64,000 nucleotides of DNA from Neisseria lactamica NS19. Its GTDB lineage: Bacteria > Pseudomonadota > Gammaproteobacteria > Burkholderiales > Neisseriaceae. The translations under genes and the position numbers were made by a program. Positions 35,973 through 43,511 of the stretch are shown one piece after another. The stretch lies in contig AEPI01000041.1 in the NCBI GenBank assembly GCA_000193795.2, positions 1-64,000 of the forward strand, given 5' to 3'. The notes under the pieces are model-generated. The model searched no databases, was not told the origin of the DNA, and saw nothing but the letters and a program-made list of their open reading frames with translations. Within the stretch, counting starts at the first letter, position 1; every line of letters begins with the position of its first letter.

Positions 35973-36614
35973 ATGCAAAAACCCGAAACCATACACATAC
36001 TCGGCCCTGCCGGCATTTTAGAAACCATCCATATCCCGTCCGAACAAACACCGGCGCGCGGCGTTGCCGTTATCAATCATCCCAACCCCCTCCAAGGCGG
36101 GACAAACACCAACAAAGTCATCCAAACCGCCGCCAAAGCATTGAGCAAACTCGGATTCCACTGCTACCTACCCAACCTTCGCGGCGTAGGCAACAGCGAA
36201 GGCACACACGATTACGGACGCGGCGAAACGCAAGACTGCCTCGCCGTTATCGACTATGCCCGCAACAGCCACCCCGAAGCCCCCGAATTTGCCTTATCCG
36301 GCTTTTCCTTCGGCGGCTATGTCGCCACATTTGCCGCACAAGAGCGCACACCCGATTTATTGCTGCTCATCGGCGCGGCAGTCTGCCACTATACTGACCG
36401 TCCGGAACCGTCCGCCGTTCCCGACGTTGCAAAAACACTGATGATACACGGCGCGGAAGATGAAGTCGTCGAAATCGAAAAAGCCCTGAAATGGGCGGAA
36501 CCGCAAGATTTGCCCGTCATTACCATCGCCGGTTCCACGCATTTCTTTCACGGCAAACTTATCGTCCTGCGCGACACCATCCTCCGCTTCGCGCCCGTAT
36601 GCCTGAACGGGTAA
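35973..36614 (+). CDS. Alpha/beta hydrolase
   Basis: 213 residues, a compact alpha/beta-hydrolase fold. The nucleophile elbow is SGFSFGGYVA (GxSxGG, Ser near residue 111), the acid is probably Asp in IHGAEDEVVEIEKAL, and the base is His in GSTHFFHGKL. NHPNPLQGGTNTNKVIQTAAKAL, at the oxyanion side, resembles the YfhR/dienelactone-hydrolase-like subgroup. The substrate is unknown. AGAGGAAACCATT upstream sets the start. Confidence 0.85.
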   Translation: MQKPETIHILGPAGILETIHIPSEQTPARGVAVINHPNPLQGGTNTNKVIQTAAKALSKLGFHCYLPNLRGVGNSEGTHDYGRGETQDCLAVIDYARNSHPEAPEFALSGFSFGGYVATFAAQERTPDLLLLIGAAVCHYTDRPEPSAVPDVAKTLMIHGAEDEVVEIEKALKWAEPQDLPVITIAGSTHFFHGKLIVLRDTILRFAPVCLNG

Positions 36615-36691
36615 AGCCCCTTTCAGACGGCATCAATAATATCAAACCCGTATCGGCGGCGTCTGCCGATACGGGTTTGCATCCCCTCCCG

Positions 36692-37615
36692 TTACAGGCA
36701 AGACCTACTGCAAAACACCCTTTCCAGACCCGACAAAGGATCTGCAAACGCAATCTTTTTTGCCAAGAGCTTCAAAGGTTTCCGATAATCCTCGCTGCCC
36801 GCTTCAGACGGCACGGGATAGAGCGCGTCATTCAACAACGGCATACCCAAGCCCATCATGTGTACGCGCAACTGGTGTTTCTTGCCGGTATGCGGCGTAA
36901 GGCGGTAAAGGCTGAACTCCCCTCTGTTTTCAATCAGTTCGACCGTCGTGTGTGCGTTTGGTTCGCCTTCCGCCTCTTGCGTCGTAAAAAATTTCTCACC
37001 CCTTACCAAACGCGAAACCACATCAAGCGGATACGGCAAATCCGTCCTTGTCGGCGCAAGCGCCTCATACGTTTTCCATACCGTTTTGTTTTGAAACATC
37101 GTCTGATAAGCTCCTCGCGTGGCAGGATTGTGCGACAGCAGCATCACGCCTGCCGTATCCTTGTCCAAGCGGTGCAGCGGCGTAATGTCTTCAACATTCA
37201 AATGCTGCAATTCGGGACGCAGGCGCAGACGTGTGAGCAGCGTTTCCCTCAAAAAACGCCCGCTGGGGATGACGGGCAGAAAATGCGGTTTGTCCACCAC
37301 AATCAAATGCTCATCAATATGCAAAATTTTTTCTTCAAACGGAATACGCGGCTCATCCTCACTGCTAGTTTCCCGATAATAAAACATCGTCTTACCGGGA
37401 TCGAACAAAGAATGCTCATCCAACGCCGCACCATCCGAACCGACCACAAAACCGCTGTTCAACCGCCTGCGCCAGTTTTCTTCGCCCACAAAAGGAAAGC
37501 GGATGCACAGAAAATGCAGCAGCGGCAGCCCGTAAAACTGCTTTTCATGCGGCAGCACCAAATAACTGGGTTTGACACCGTTCAACAGCGGAAGAGGATT
37601 TTCACGTTTTTTCAT
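36692..37615 (-). CDS. RluA-family pseudouridine synthase
   Basis: 307 residues. The catalytic motif HRLDKDTAGVMLLS (Asp in HRLD) lies near residue 149, followed by the family's KTYEAL and YRLTPHTGKKHQLRVHM segments. The N-terminal part (residues 1-75) is longer than in the simplest TruC-type enzymes and contains no clear S4 domain. The RNA target cannot be told from sequence. An uptake sequence lies in-frame near the C-terminus (SEAGSED). Confidence 0.88.
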   Translation of the reverse strand: MKKRENPLPLLNGVKPSYLVLPHEKQFYGLPLLHFLCIRFPFVGEENWRRRLNSGFVVGSDGAALDEHSLFDPGKTMFYYRETSSEDEPRIPFEEKILHIDEHLIVVDKPHFLPVIPSGRFLRETLLTRLRLRPELQHLNVEDITPLHRLDKDTAGVMLLSHNPATRGAYQTMFQNKTVWKTYEALAPTRTDLPYPLDVVSRLVRGEKFFTTQEAEGEPNAHTTVELIENRGEFSLYRLTPHTGKKHQLRVHMMGLGMPLLNDALYPVPSEAGSEDYRKPLKLLAKKIAFADPLSGLERVFCSRSCL

Positions 37616-37779
37616 GCGGCGGATTGTAACCGTTTTTCACAAACTTTTCAGACGGCATATCAAAACATAATTGACAAAAACAAACATATTGTTTTTTCTG
37701 ATTTAAAAATTTGTTTAGACGAAATAATCAGATATTCATTACTATTATCAAATAAGAATTAATATTAATAAGAGGAAAT

Positions 37780-38648
37780 ATGAAACGCATCTTTTTGTCC
37801 GCCCTGTCCCCATCCTGCCTTTATCCGCTTATGCCGACCTGCCCTTGACGATTGAAGACATAATGACCGACAAGGGCAAATGGAAACTGGAAACTTCCCT
37901 TACCTACCTGAACAGCGAAAACAGCCGCGCCGAACTTGCCGCACCGGTTTACATCCAAACCGGCGCAAGCTCGTTTATCCCCATTCCGACCGAAATTCAA
38001 GAAAACGGCAGTAATACCGATATGCTCGCCGGCACACTCGGTTTGCGCTACGGACTGACCGGCAATACCGACATTTACGGCAGCGGCAGCTATCTGTGGC
38101 ACGAAGAACGCAAACTCGACGGCAACGGCAAAACCCGCGACAAACGGATATCAGACATATCCGCCGGCATCAGCCATACCTTCCTCAAAGATGACAAAAA
38201 TCCTGCCCTTATCGGCTTTCTCGAAAGCACGGTTTACGAAAAATCGCGCGGCAAAGCCTCGTCGGGAAAATCGTGGCTCATCGGCGCCACCACCTACAAA
38301 GCCATAGATCCGATTGTCCTTTCCCTCACCGCCGCCTACCGCATCAACGGCAGCAAAACCCTTTCAGACGGTATCCGCTACAAATCGGGCAACTATCTGC
38401 TGCTCAACCCCAACGTCTCATTTGCCGCCAACGACAGAATCAGCCTGACCGGAGGCATCCAATGGTTGGGCAGGCAGCCCGACCGGACGGACGGCAAAAA
38501 AGAATCCGCAAGTAATACATCCACCTACGCCCATTTCGGCGCAGGTTTCGGTTTCACCAAAACCACGGCTTTAAACGCATCCGCACGTTTCAACGTTTCA
38601 GGGCAAAGCAGTTCCGAACTGAAATTTGGCGTACAGCATACATTTTAA
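37780..38648 (+). pseudogene. Outer-membrane barrel-like protein, frameshifted in signal peptide
   Basis: ATG 37780 has GAGGAAAT upstream and starts a signal-peptide-like sequence, MKRIFLSALSP, but that frame stops at a TGA near 37846. The next frame continues LPLSAYADLPLTIEDIMTDKG and stays open to 38648, ending QHTF. One more C in the CCCC run at 37808-37811 would give a continuous 288-residue protein with a normal signal peptide. The mature part alternates polar and hydrophobic residues in strand-like blocks (LAGTLGLRYGLTGNTDIYG; ISLTGGIQWLG; ALNASARFNVSGQSSSELKFGV) and ends in Phe, as outer-membrane barrels do. It resembles Phenol_MetA_deg-type putative transporters. A short-tract phase switch, a fixed mutation or an assembly error are all possible. 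Confidence 0.75.
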
Positions 38649-38690
38649 GCAGGTTTTGATTTTCCAACCTTGCAATCCAAAGGAGTTGTT

Positions 38691-39165
38691 ATGAAAAAAC
38701 AAATCACCGCAGCCGTGATGATGCTGTCTATGATCGCCCCCCTCAATGGCAAACGGCTTGGACAATCAGGCATTTGAAAGCCAAGTATTCCATACGCAGG
38801 CAGATGCGCCGATGCAGTTGGCAGAACTGTCGCCTCAAGAGATGAAAGAGACTGAGGGAGCGTTTCTTCCTCTTGTAGCCGGTGCTTTGATGGGTGGTGC
38901 AATTAGTGCTTGGGCTAATCACGGTATTTCTAAAATTAAAACAGGGCAATTTGCTTCAACGAGAAGTACCTTGGCTGCAACCGCCGGCGGTATGATAGGA
39001 GGCGCATATAGCAATGCGATGTTGCGCGGTGCATGGATTGCTACTAATGCTTTTGCCCGTTCTGCTTGGAAGGGAGGAAATGCTGTTCCTAATGCAGTTA
39101 TTCGTGCAGATGGTGCAGCGTTAAATCAGTCTTCTGGCGCAGCAATGGGAAAACATAGAAGATAA
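38691..39165 (+). pseudogene. Gly-rich peptide precursor with Sec signal and double-glycine leader, frameshifted
   Basis: ATG 38691 has a strong AAAGGAG site. The N-terminus MKKQITAAVMMLSMIAP is a Sec signal; a run of six C at 38737-38742 then shifts the frame, which ends at a TGA within about 40 bases. With five C, the protein continues SMANGLDNQAFESQV to 39165, 157 residues. Residues 46-57 read LSPQEMKETEGA, matching the double-glycine leader pattern LSxxELxxIxG[GA] at -12, -11, -8, -7, -2 and -1. The following 100 residues are Gly/Ala-rich with hydrophobic helices (PLVAGALMGGAISAW, ATAGGMIGGAYSNAM), typical of class II bacteriocins. The start of the next gene is 5 bases away. Confidence 0.7.
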
Positions 39166-39170
39166 ACAAA

Positions 39171-39458
39171 ATGGATGATCTGATACTATATTTTTTATCA
39201 GGCATATTTGGAAATCAAGTTGCCGAATATATCATAAAAAACAACCGTGAGATGAAAGTTCCCTTTATTGCGCTTTACGCGATATTTTTTACGTTGATTT
39301 ATACTGTGGCTTTGCTGTTTCTCAGTCTCGTTTATTGGGTCAACGGTGCGGAGATTGCATGGAAGGGGATAGGTATTTTCAGTATGTCGGTCAGTTTTTG
39401 TATAGTCTTCTGTCTTTATGCTGTTGATAAAGCAGGAAGGTATAAGGATAAGAAATAG
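39171..39458 (+). CDS. Small membrane protein, putative immunity partner 1
   Basis: 95 residues with two strong hydrophobic segments (VPFIALYAIFFTLIYTVALLFLS and GIGIFSMSVSFCIVFCLYAV) and a Lys-rich C-terminus, probably inner-membrane with both ends in the cytoplasm. It begins MDDLILYFLSG, similar to the MDDLIAAFLG start of the protein at 39952, so the two are paralogues. It follows the Gly-rich precursor by 5 bases, the position of a bacteriocin immunity gene. No ribosome-binding site is obvious, so it may be translationally coupled. The immunity role is inference. Confidence 0.65.
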   Translation: MDDLILYFLSGIFGNQVAEYIIKNNREMKVPFIALYAIFFTLIYTVALLFLSLVYWVNGAEIAWKGIGIFSMSVSFCIVFCLYAVDKAGRYKDKK

Positions 39459-39507
39459 TAGGGATTAAACCTGTGGCAGCAAACGTAGTTGGATATAGGC
39501 TCAACTT

Positions 39508-39893
39508 GTGTTTGCTGCTTCTTGGGTAGCCGGCGGTATTGCAGGAGGCATATGGGGAGGTGCCGGCTATGCATTGGGTGCCTATCAAGGTCATTACAAA
39601 TGGGACAATGCCAAATTTGCAGGTAACGTAGCAACAGGTGCTGTCATTGGCGCATCATTTGGTACTGCGGGGGCAATTGCCGGTGGAGGAGTCAAATTTA
39701 TTCCCGGCCGGACAAATGCAGGAGCAAACATATGGAGAGTAAATAGTATAGTGGATTAAATTTAAATCAGGACAAGGCGGCGAGCCGCAGACAGTACAGA
39801 TAGTACGGCAAGGCGAGCTAACGCTGTACTGGTTTAAATTTAATTCACTATACACTTGCCAACAATGGTGCAAATCGCGTATGGCGTAGATAA
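39508..39893 (+). pseudogene. 5'-truncated second Gly-rich peptide cassette, split by a Correia element
   Basis: The frame from GTG 39508 (open upstream only to a TAG at 39496) encodes FAASWVAGGIAGGIWGGAGY and more Gly/Ala-rich helices (VATGAVIGASFGTAGAIAGGG), like the mature part of the upstream precursor but with no signal or leader. The coding sequence runs into a Correia element at 39747. Removing the element and one target TA restores RVNSTLANNGANRVWRR followed by TAA at 39891. It thus looks like an orphan C-terminal cassette, later hit by a mobile element. Confidence 0.6.
39747..39852. mobile_element. Correia repeat enclosed element, inserted in a coding cassette
   Basis: 106 bases with TATAGTGGATTAAATTTAAA and TTTAAATTTAATTCACTATA ends (one end has a T mismatch) and the internal GTACAGATAGTACGGCAAGG segment, in the opposite orientation to the copy at 8439-8544. 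Confidence 0.92.
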
Positions 39894-39901
39894 ATCATAA
39901 C

Positions 39902-39934
39902 AAACAGGTAATGAATTAAAGACATTACCTGTTT
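39902..39934 (+). terminator. Rho-independent terminator after the second Gly-rich cassette
   Basis: AAACAGGTAATG pairs perfectly with CATTACCTGTTT across a 9-base AT loop and is followed by TTG. It lies 9 bases after the restored stop codon of the cassette. Confidence 0.75.
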
Positions 39935-39951
39935 TTGCAGAAATTTTTAAA

Positions 39952-40239
39952 ATGGATGATTTAATTGCAGCTTTTTTAGGCTATTTATCAGGTAAATATA
40001 GCGAAGGGAAAATAAGCAGATTAGGAATATCTCTAACGGCAGGAAGCATTTTCTTTGCAGTATTCTTTACTCAAGAACTGATAATTTTTATTATTGATGG
40101 AAATAAGGAAAATCTTTGGAATTTTATTACCGGGATAATGAAAGATTTACTTTTATTTTCATGTTCTATTATTTTATTATGCTATTTTTTATTATTTATT
40201 GCCGAAACTATTGAAAAAACAATCAATAAGATTAAATAA
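39952..40239 (+). CDS. Small membrane protein, putative immunity partner 2
   Basis: 95 residues, the same length as the protein at 39171, with a similar MDDLI...FL.G start and two hydrophobic segments (ISLTAGSIFFAVFFTQELIIFII and DLLLFSCSIILLCYFLLFI) and a Lys-rich tail. It is very AT-rich compared with the flanking housekeeping genes. It follows the truncated Gly-rich cassette, repeating the precursor-plus-membrane-protein pairing. No ribosome-binding site is evident, and a terminator lies just upstream, so expression is uncertain. Confidence 0.6.
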   Translation: MDDLIAAFLGYLSGKYSEGKISRLGISLTAGSIFFAVFFTQELIIFIIDGNKENLWNFITGIMKDLLLFSCSIILLCYFLLFIAETIEKTINKIK

Positions 40240-40249
40240 GATATTTAAA

Positions 40250-40600
40250 GAAATTTAAGATTACACATACTGCCAATAGTTTTCTTAATTGTTTTGTATA
40301 TTTATCTGATATATCAACATCTCTATCTTATTCCGAATTTTATTGTTGAAACTTGCATGAAAAGCCATACCAGATGATAAAAAAACAAATATATTTTAAT
40401 AAAAGCAGCAATCGGCATAACCGCCATATTTATATTTTATCTTCTAACTCAAGAAAGCAGCGGCAAAACTGAAGAACCATCATATTTCTTGATGGCCATG
40501 TTTCTCAACTCGCTTTGGTTTGAAAAAATAAAACAGTTATGGCTGCCGTTACGGCAATGATTGCCGCCTACTTTATATTTGTCTCACTGTCCGATTAATA
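40250..40600 (+). pseudogene. Decayed small membrane-protein genes
   Basis: Three AT-rich fragments in different frames look like broken relatives of the membrane proteins above: one containing HILPIVFLIVLYIYLIYQH up to about 40377, one starting near 40381 with ILIKAAIGITAIFIFYLLTQ and running to about 40558, and MAAVTAMIAAYFIFVSLSD ending in TAA near 40599. None has a start and stop in one frame beyond 60 codons. The stretch between partner 2 and the C39 peptidase has no intact gene. Confidence 0.45.
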
Positions 40601-40610
40601 AGCAAACAAA

Positions 40611-40639
40611 AAGGCTGCTTGGAAATTTCAGGCAGCCTT
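40611..40639 (+). terminator. Hairpin before the C39 peptidase gene
   Basis: AAGGCTGC and GCAGCCTT flank a 13-base loop; the partial T run (CCTTTC) is weak. It may insulate the peptidase gene from the cassettes. Confidence 0.5.
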
Positions 40640-40653
40640 TCAGGAGGATTTTG

Positions 40654-41310
40654 ATGGAACAAAAAAGGCGGTTTGCCGCCGCCCTACTCCTCGCCGCCGC
40701 CCTACCGCTTTGTGCGCATTCTTTTCCCTTTGCGGAAGAAAACCCCATAGCCTACGGCAAAGTCAAAATACAAAGCTGGAAAGCGCGGCGGGATTTCAAT
40801 ATTGTAAAGCAGGATTTGGATTTTTCCTGCGGGGCGGCTTCGGTGGCGACGCTTTTGAACAATTTTTACGGGCAAACGCTGACGGAAGAAGAAGTGTTGA
40901 AAAAGCTGGATAAGGAGCAGATGCGTGCGTCGTTTGAGGATATGCGGCGCATTATGCCTGATTTGGGTTTTGAGGCGAAAGGCTATGCCCTGTCTTTCGA
41001 GCAGCTTGCACAGTTGAAAATCCCCGTCATCGTGTATCTGAAATACCGCAAGGATGATCATTTCTCGGTATTGCGCGGCATAGACGGCAATACGGTTTTG
41101 CTTGCCGATCCGTCGCTGGGCCATGTTTCGATGGGCAGGGCGCAGTTTTTAGAGGCTTGGAAAACCCGTGAGGGAAATTTGGCAGGTAAGATTTTGGCTG
41201 TCGTACCGAAAAAAGCGGAGACGATTTCAAATAAATTGTTTTTTACACATCATCCCAAGCGACAGACAGAATTTGCAGTCAAACAAATCAGGCAAGCGCG
41301 TGCAGAGTAA
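40654..41310 (+). CDS. Exported C39-family cysteine peptidase
   Basis: C39 peptidases cleave double-glycine leaders of bacteriocins and related peptides. The 218-residue protein has its own Sec signal (MEQKRRFAAALLLAAALPLCA) and then one C39 domain: catalytic Cys in QDLDFSCGAASVATLLNNFYG near residue 63, His in KDDHFSVLRGIDGNTV near residue 131, and Asp in LADPSLG near residue 148. The Gln before the Cys supplies the oxyanion hole in the family. There is no ABC transporter domain, so cleavage would be periplasmic, as in stand-alone C39 proteins such as FapD. A strong AGGAGG site sets the start. It is intact, unlike its putative substrates. Confidence 0.85.
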   Translation: MEQKRRFAAALLLAAALPLCAHSFPFAEENPIAYGKVKIQSWKARRDFNIVKQDLDFSCGAASVATLLNNFYGQTLTEEEVLKKLDKEQMRASFEDMRRIMPDLGFEAKGYALSFEQLAQLKIPVIVYLKYRKDDHFSVLRGIDGNTVLLADPSLGHVSMGRAQFLEAWKTREGNLAGKILAVVPKKAETISNKLFFTHHPKRQTEFAVKQIRQARAE

Positions 41311-41315
41311 GTCAA

Positions 41316-41345
41316 ATGCCGTCTGAAAACTGTTTCAGACGGCAT
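41316..41345 (+). terminator. Uptake-sequence inverted repeat after the C39 peptidase gene
   Basis: ATGCCGTCTGAA/TTCAGACGGCAT followed by six T. Confidence 0.88.
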
Positions 41346-41436
41346 TTTTTCCCGCCCGCAAACCATCCGCATCCTCTCAAACCCTTAAAAATCCGCTATA
41401 ATCGCCTGCATTTGATTTCAGCACCCACTTTTTGAA

Positions 41437-42732
41437 ATGGCACAAAAAATCCAATCAGTCAAAGGCATGAACGACCTTTTACCTGTCGAACAAAAAGATT
41501 TTAAACTGACGGCTGCGTTTTGGCAGGCGTTTGAAGATACGGTAAACCGCTGGACACGCGCTTACGGCTATCAGCAAATCCGTACGCCGATTGTCGAGCA
41601 AACCGGTTTGTTTGTCCGCTCCATCGGCGAGGAAACCGATGTGGTCGGCAAGGAAATGTACACCTTCTCCGACTCAAACGATTCTTTGAGTTTGAGCCTG
41701 CGTCCTGAAGGTACGGCTTCTTGTCTGCGTGCGGTGGTCGAACACAACCTTCTGTACAACAGCCCGCAAAAGCTGTGGTATATGGGGCCGATGTTCCGCC
41801 GCGAGCGTCCGCAAAAAGGCCGTTATCGTCAGTTCCATCAGGTCGGTATCGAGGCTTTAGGTTTTGAAGGGCCGGATATTGATGCGGAAATCATCGCGAT
41901 GTCTGCCGATTTGTGGGAAAAATTGGGTATTCGCGAATACCTGACTTTGGAAATCAACAGCTTGGGTAACCGTGAGGAACGCGCGGCACACCGTGCGGCA
42001 TTGGTTGAATATTTGACCCGCTATGAAGCGCAACTGGACGAAGACAGCAAACGCCGTCTGAAAACCAATCCTTTGCGCGTTTTGGATACGAAAAACCCTG
42101 ATTTGCAGGAAATCTGCAATGCGGCGCCGCGTTTGGTGGATTACTTGGGCGAGGCTTCGCAAAACCACTATGCACGCTTCAAGGCGATGTTGGACGGTTT
42201 GGGTATCCAATATGTTGAAAATCCGCGCTTGGTACGCGGTTTGGATTATTACAATCAGACGGTTTTTGAGTGGACGACCGACAAACTCGGCGCGCAGGCG
42301 ACTGTGTGCGGCGGCGGCCGTTACGATGGTTTGATTGAAGAGCTTGGCGGCAAGCCTGCGCCGTCTATCGGCTTTGCAATGGGTATTGAGCGCCTGCTGC
42401 TTTTGGTGAGCGAATACGGCTCGTTGGAAGCGAACGCTGCGCCTGATGTCTATGCAATGCACCAAGGCGAAGGTGCGGACTTGCAGGTGATGAAATACGC
42501 GCAAGCTCTACGCGCACAAGGTTTCAATGTGATGCAGCATTCCGGCTATCAAAGCCTGAAGGCGCAAATGAAAAAAGCAGACAACAGTGGCGCACGCTTT
42601 GCCCTGATTGTGGCTCAGGATGAGCTGGCAAACGGTACGGTTACCCTGAAAGATATGCAGGGCAAACACGAACAGAAAACCGTTGCCGCCGCTGATTTGA
42701 CAGACACTTTACAACAATGGAAGAACGCATAA
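41437..42732 (+). CDS. hisS: Histidyl-tRNA synthetase
   Basis: Class II synthetase, 431 residues. Motif 2 is visible in LWYMGPMFRRERPQKGRYRQFHQVGIE, the histidine-binding signatures are LVRGLDYYNQTVFEW and GGGRYDGLIEELGG, and motif 3 GFAMGIERLLLL, followed by the anticodon-binding domain. It starts MAQKIQSVKGMNDLLP. The stop codon is directly followed by the ATG of the next gene, so the two are cotranscribed. Confidence 0.97.
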   Translation: MAQKIQSVKGMNDLLPVEQKDFKLTAAFWQAFEDTVNRWTRAYGYQQIRTPIVEQTGLFVRSIGEETDVVGKEMYTFSDSNDSLSLSLRPEGTASCLRAVVEHNLLYNSPQKLWYMGPMFRRERPQKGRYRQFHQVGIEALGFEGPDIDAEIIAMSADLWEKLGIREYLTLEINSLGNREERAAHRAALVEYLTRYEAQLDEDSKRRLKTNPLRVLDTKNPDLQEICNAAPRLVDYLGEASQNHYARFKAMLDGLGIQYVENPRLVRGLDYYNQTVFEWTTDKLGAQATVCGGGRYDGLIEELGGKPAPSIGFAMGIERLLLLVSEYGSLEANAAPDVYAMHQGEGADLQVMKYAQALRAQGFNVMQHSGYQSLKAQMKKADNSGARFALIVAQDELANGTVTLKDMQGKHEQKTVAAADLTDTLQQWKNA

Positions 42733-43362
42733 ATGGCAGCCCATTTGGAAGAACAACAAGAGTTAGACAACTTTAAATATTTTTGGAAAAAAACCGGCCG
42801 TTGGATCTTTGCCTTGCTGATTTTGGCGGCGCTCGGCTACTTGGGATACACGGTTTACCAAAACCGTACAGCTTCCCAAAATCAGGAAGCCGCCGCCATA
42901 TTGGCTGAAATCGTGGAAAAGGCGCAAAACAAAGCCTCTCAAAACGAAATCAACGCCGAATTGACCAAACTCCAACAAAGCTACCCGCATTCCATTTCCG
43001 CCGCCCAAGCCACGCTGATGGCGGCGGCAACCGAATTTGACGCACAGCGTTACGATGTTGCCGAAGGTCATTTGAAATGGGTGTTGTCCAACCAAAAAGA
43101 CAGCCTGATTCAGGCGTTGGCGGCGCAGCGTCTGGGCGTTGTGTTGTTGCAACAAAAAAAATACGATGCCGCGCTTGCCGCGCTCGACACGCCGGTTGAA
43201 GCAGACTTCGCCCCCCTGCTGATGGAAACCAAGGGCGATGTTTATGCCGCACAGGGCAAAAATCAGGATGCCGTCAAAAGCTATGCCCGGGCTTTGGAAC
43301 AACTGCCGCCGAACGCCGTTGCCCGCGAGTTGCTTCAAATGAAACTCGATTCGCTGAAATAA
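42733..43362 (+). CDS. YfgM-like membrane-anchored TPR protein
   Basis: 209 residues: a short cytoplasmic N-terminus, one membrane helix (WIFALLILAALGYLGYTVY, about residues 22-41), then a periplasmic TPR-like domain (EAAAILAEIVEKAQNKASQN; AAQRLGVVLLQQKKYDAALAAL; GDVYAAQGKNQDAVKSYARALEQ). This matches the YfgM family that associates with SecYEG/PpiD in E. coli. The hisS-yfgM-(bamB)-der gene order is conserved in many proteobacteria; here bamB is missing between it and der. Confidence 0.87.
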   Translation: MAAHLEEQQELDNFKYFWKKTGRWIFALLILAALGYLGYTVYQNRTASQNQEAAAILAEIVEKAQNKASQNEINAELTKLQQSYPHSISAAQATLMAAATEFDAQRYDVAEGHLKWVLSNQKDSLIQALAAQRLGVVLLQQKKYDAALAALDTPVEADFAPLLMETKGDVYAAQGKNQDAVKSYARALEQLPPNAVARELLQMKLDSLK

Positions 43363-43399
43363 ATGCCGTCTGAAATGCCGCCCTCTCTTCAGACGGCAT
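43363..43399 (+). terminator. Uptake-sequence inverted repeat after the yfgM-like gene
   Basis: ATGCCGTCTGAA begins at the base after the stop codon and pairs with TTCAGACGGCAT at 43388-43399. Confidence 0.8.
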
Positions 43400-43511
43400 T
43401 TCAGACAACCCTATCCTACGGCAATTCCCGTAAAACCATCCGCCGTGTCCCAACGGACACCTGCTCGTGTTCAGTTCTCCCGAACGGCACTTGACACAGA
43501 AAGACCCAATG

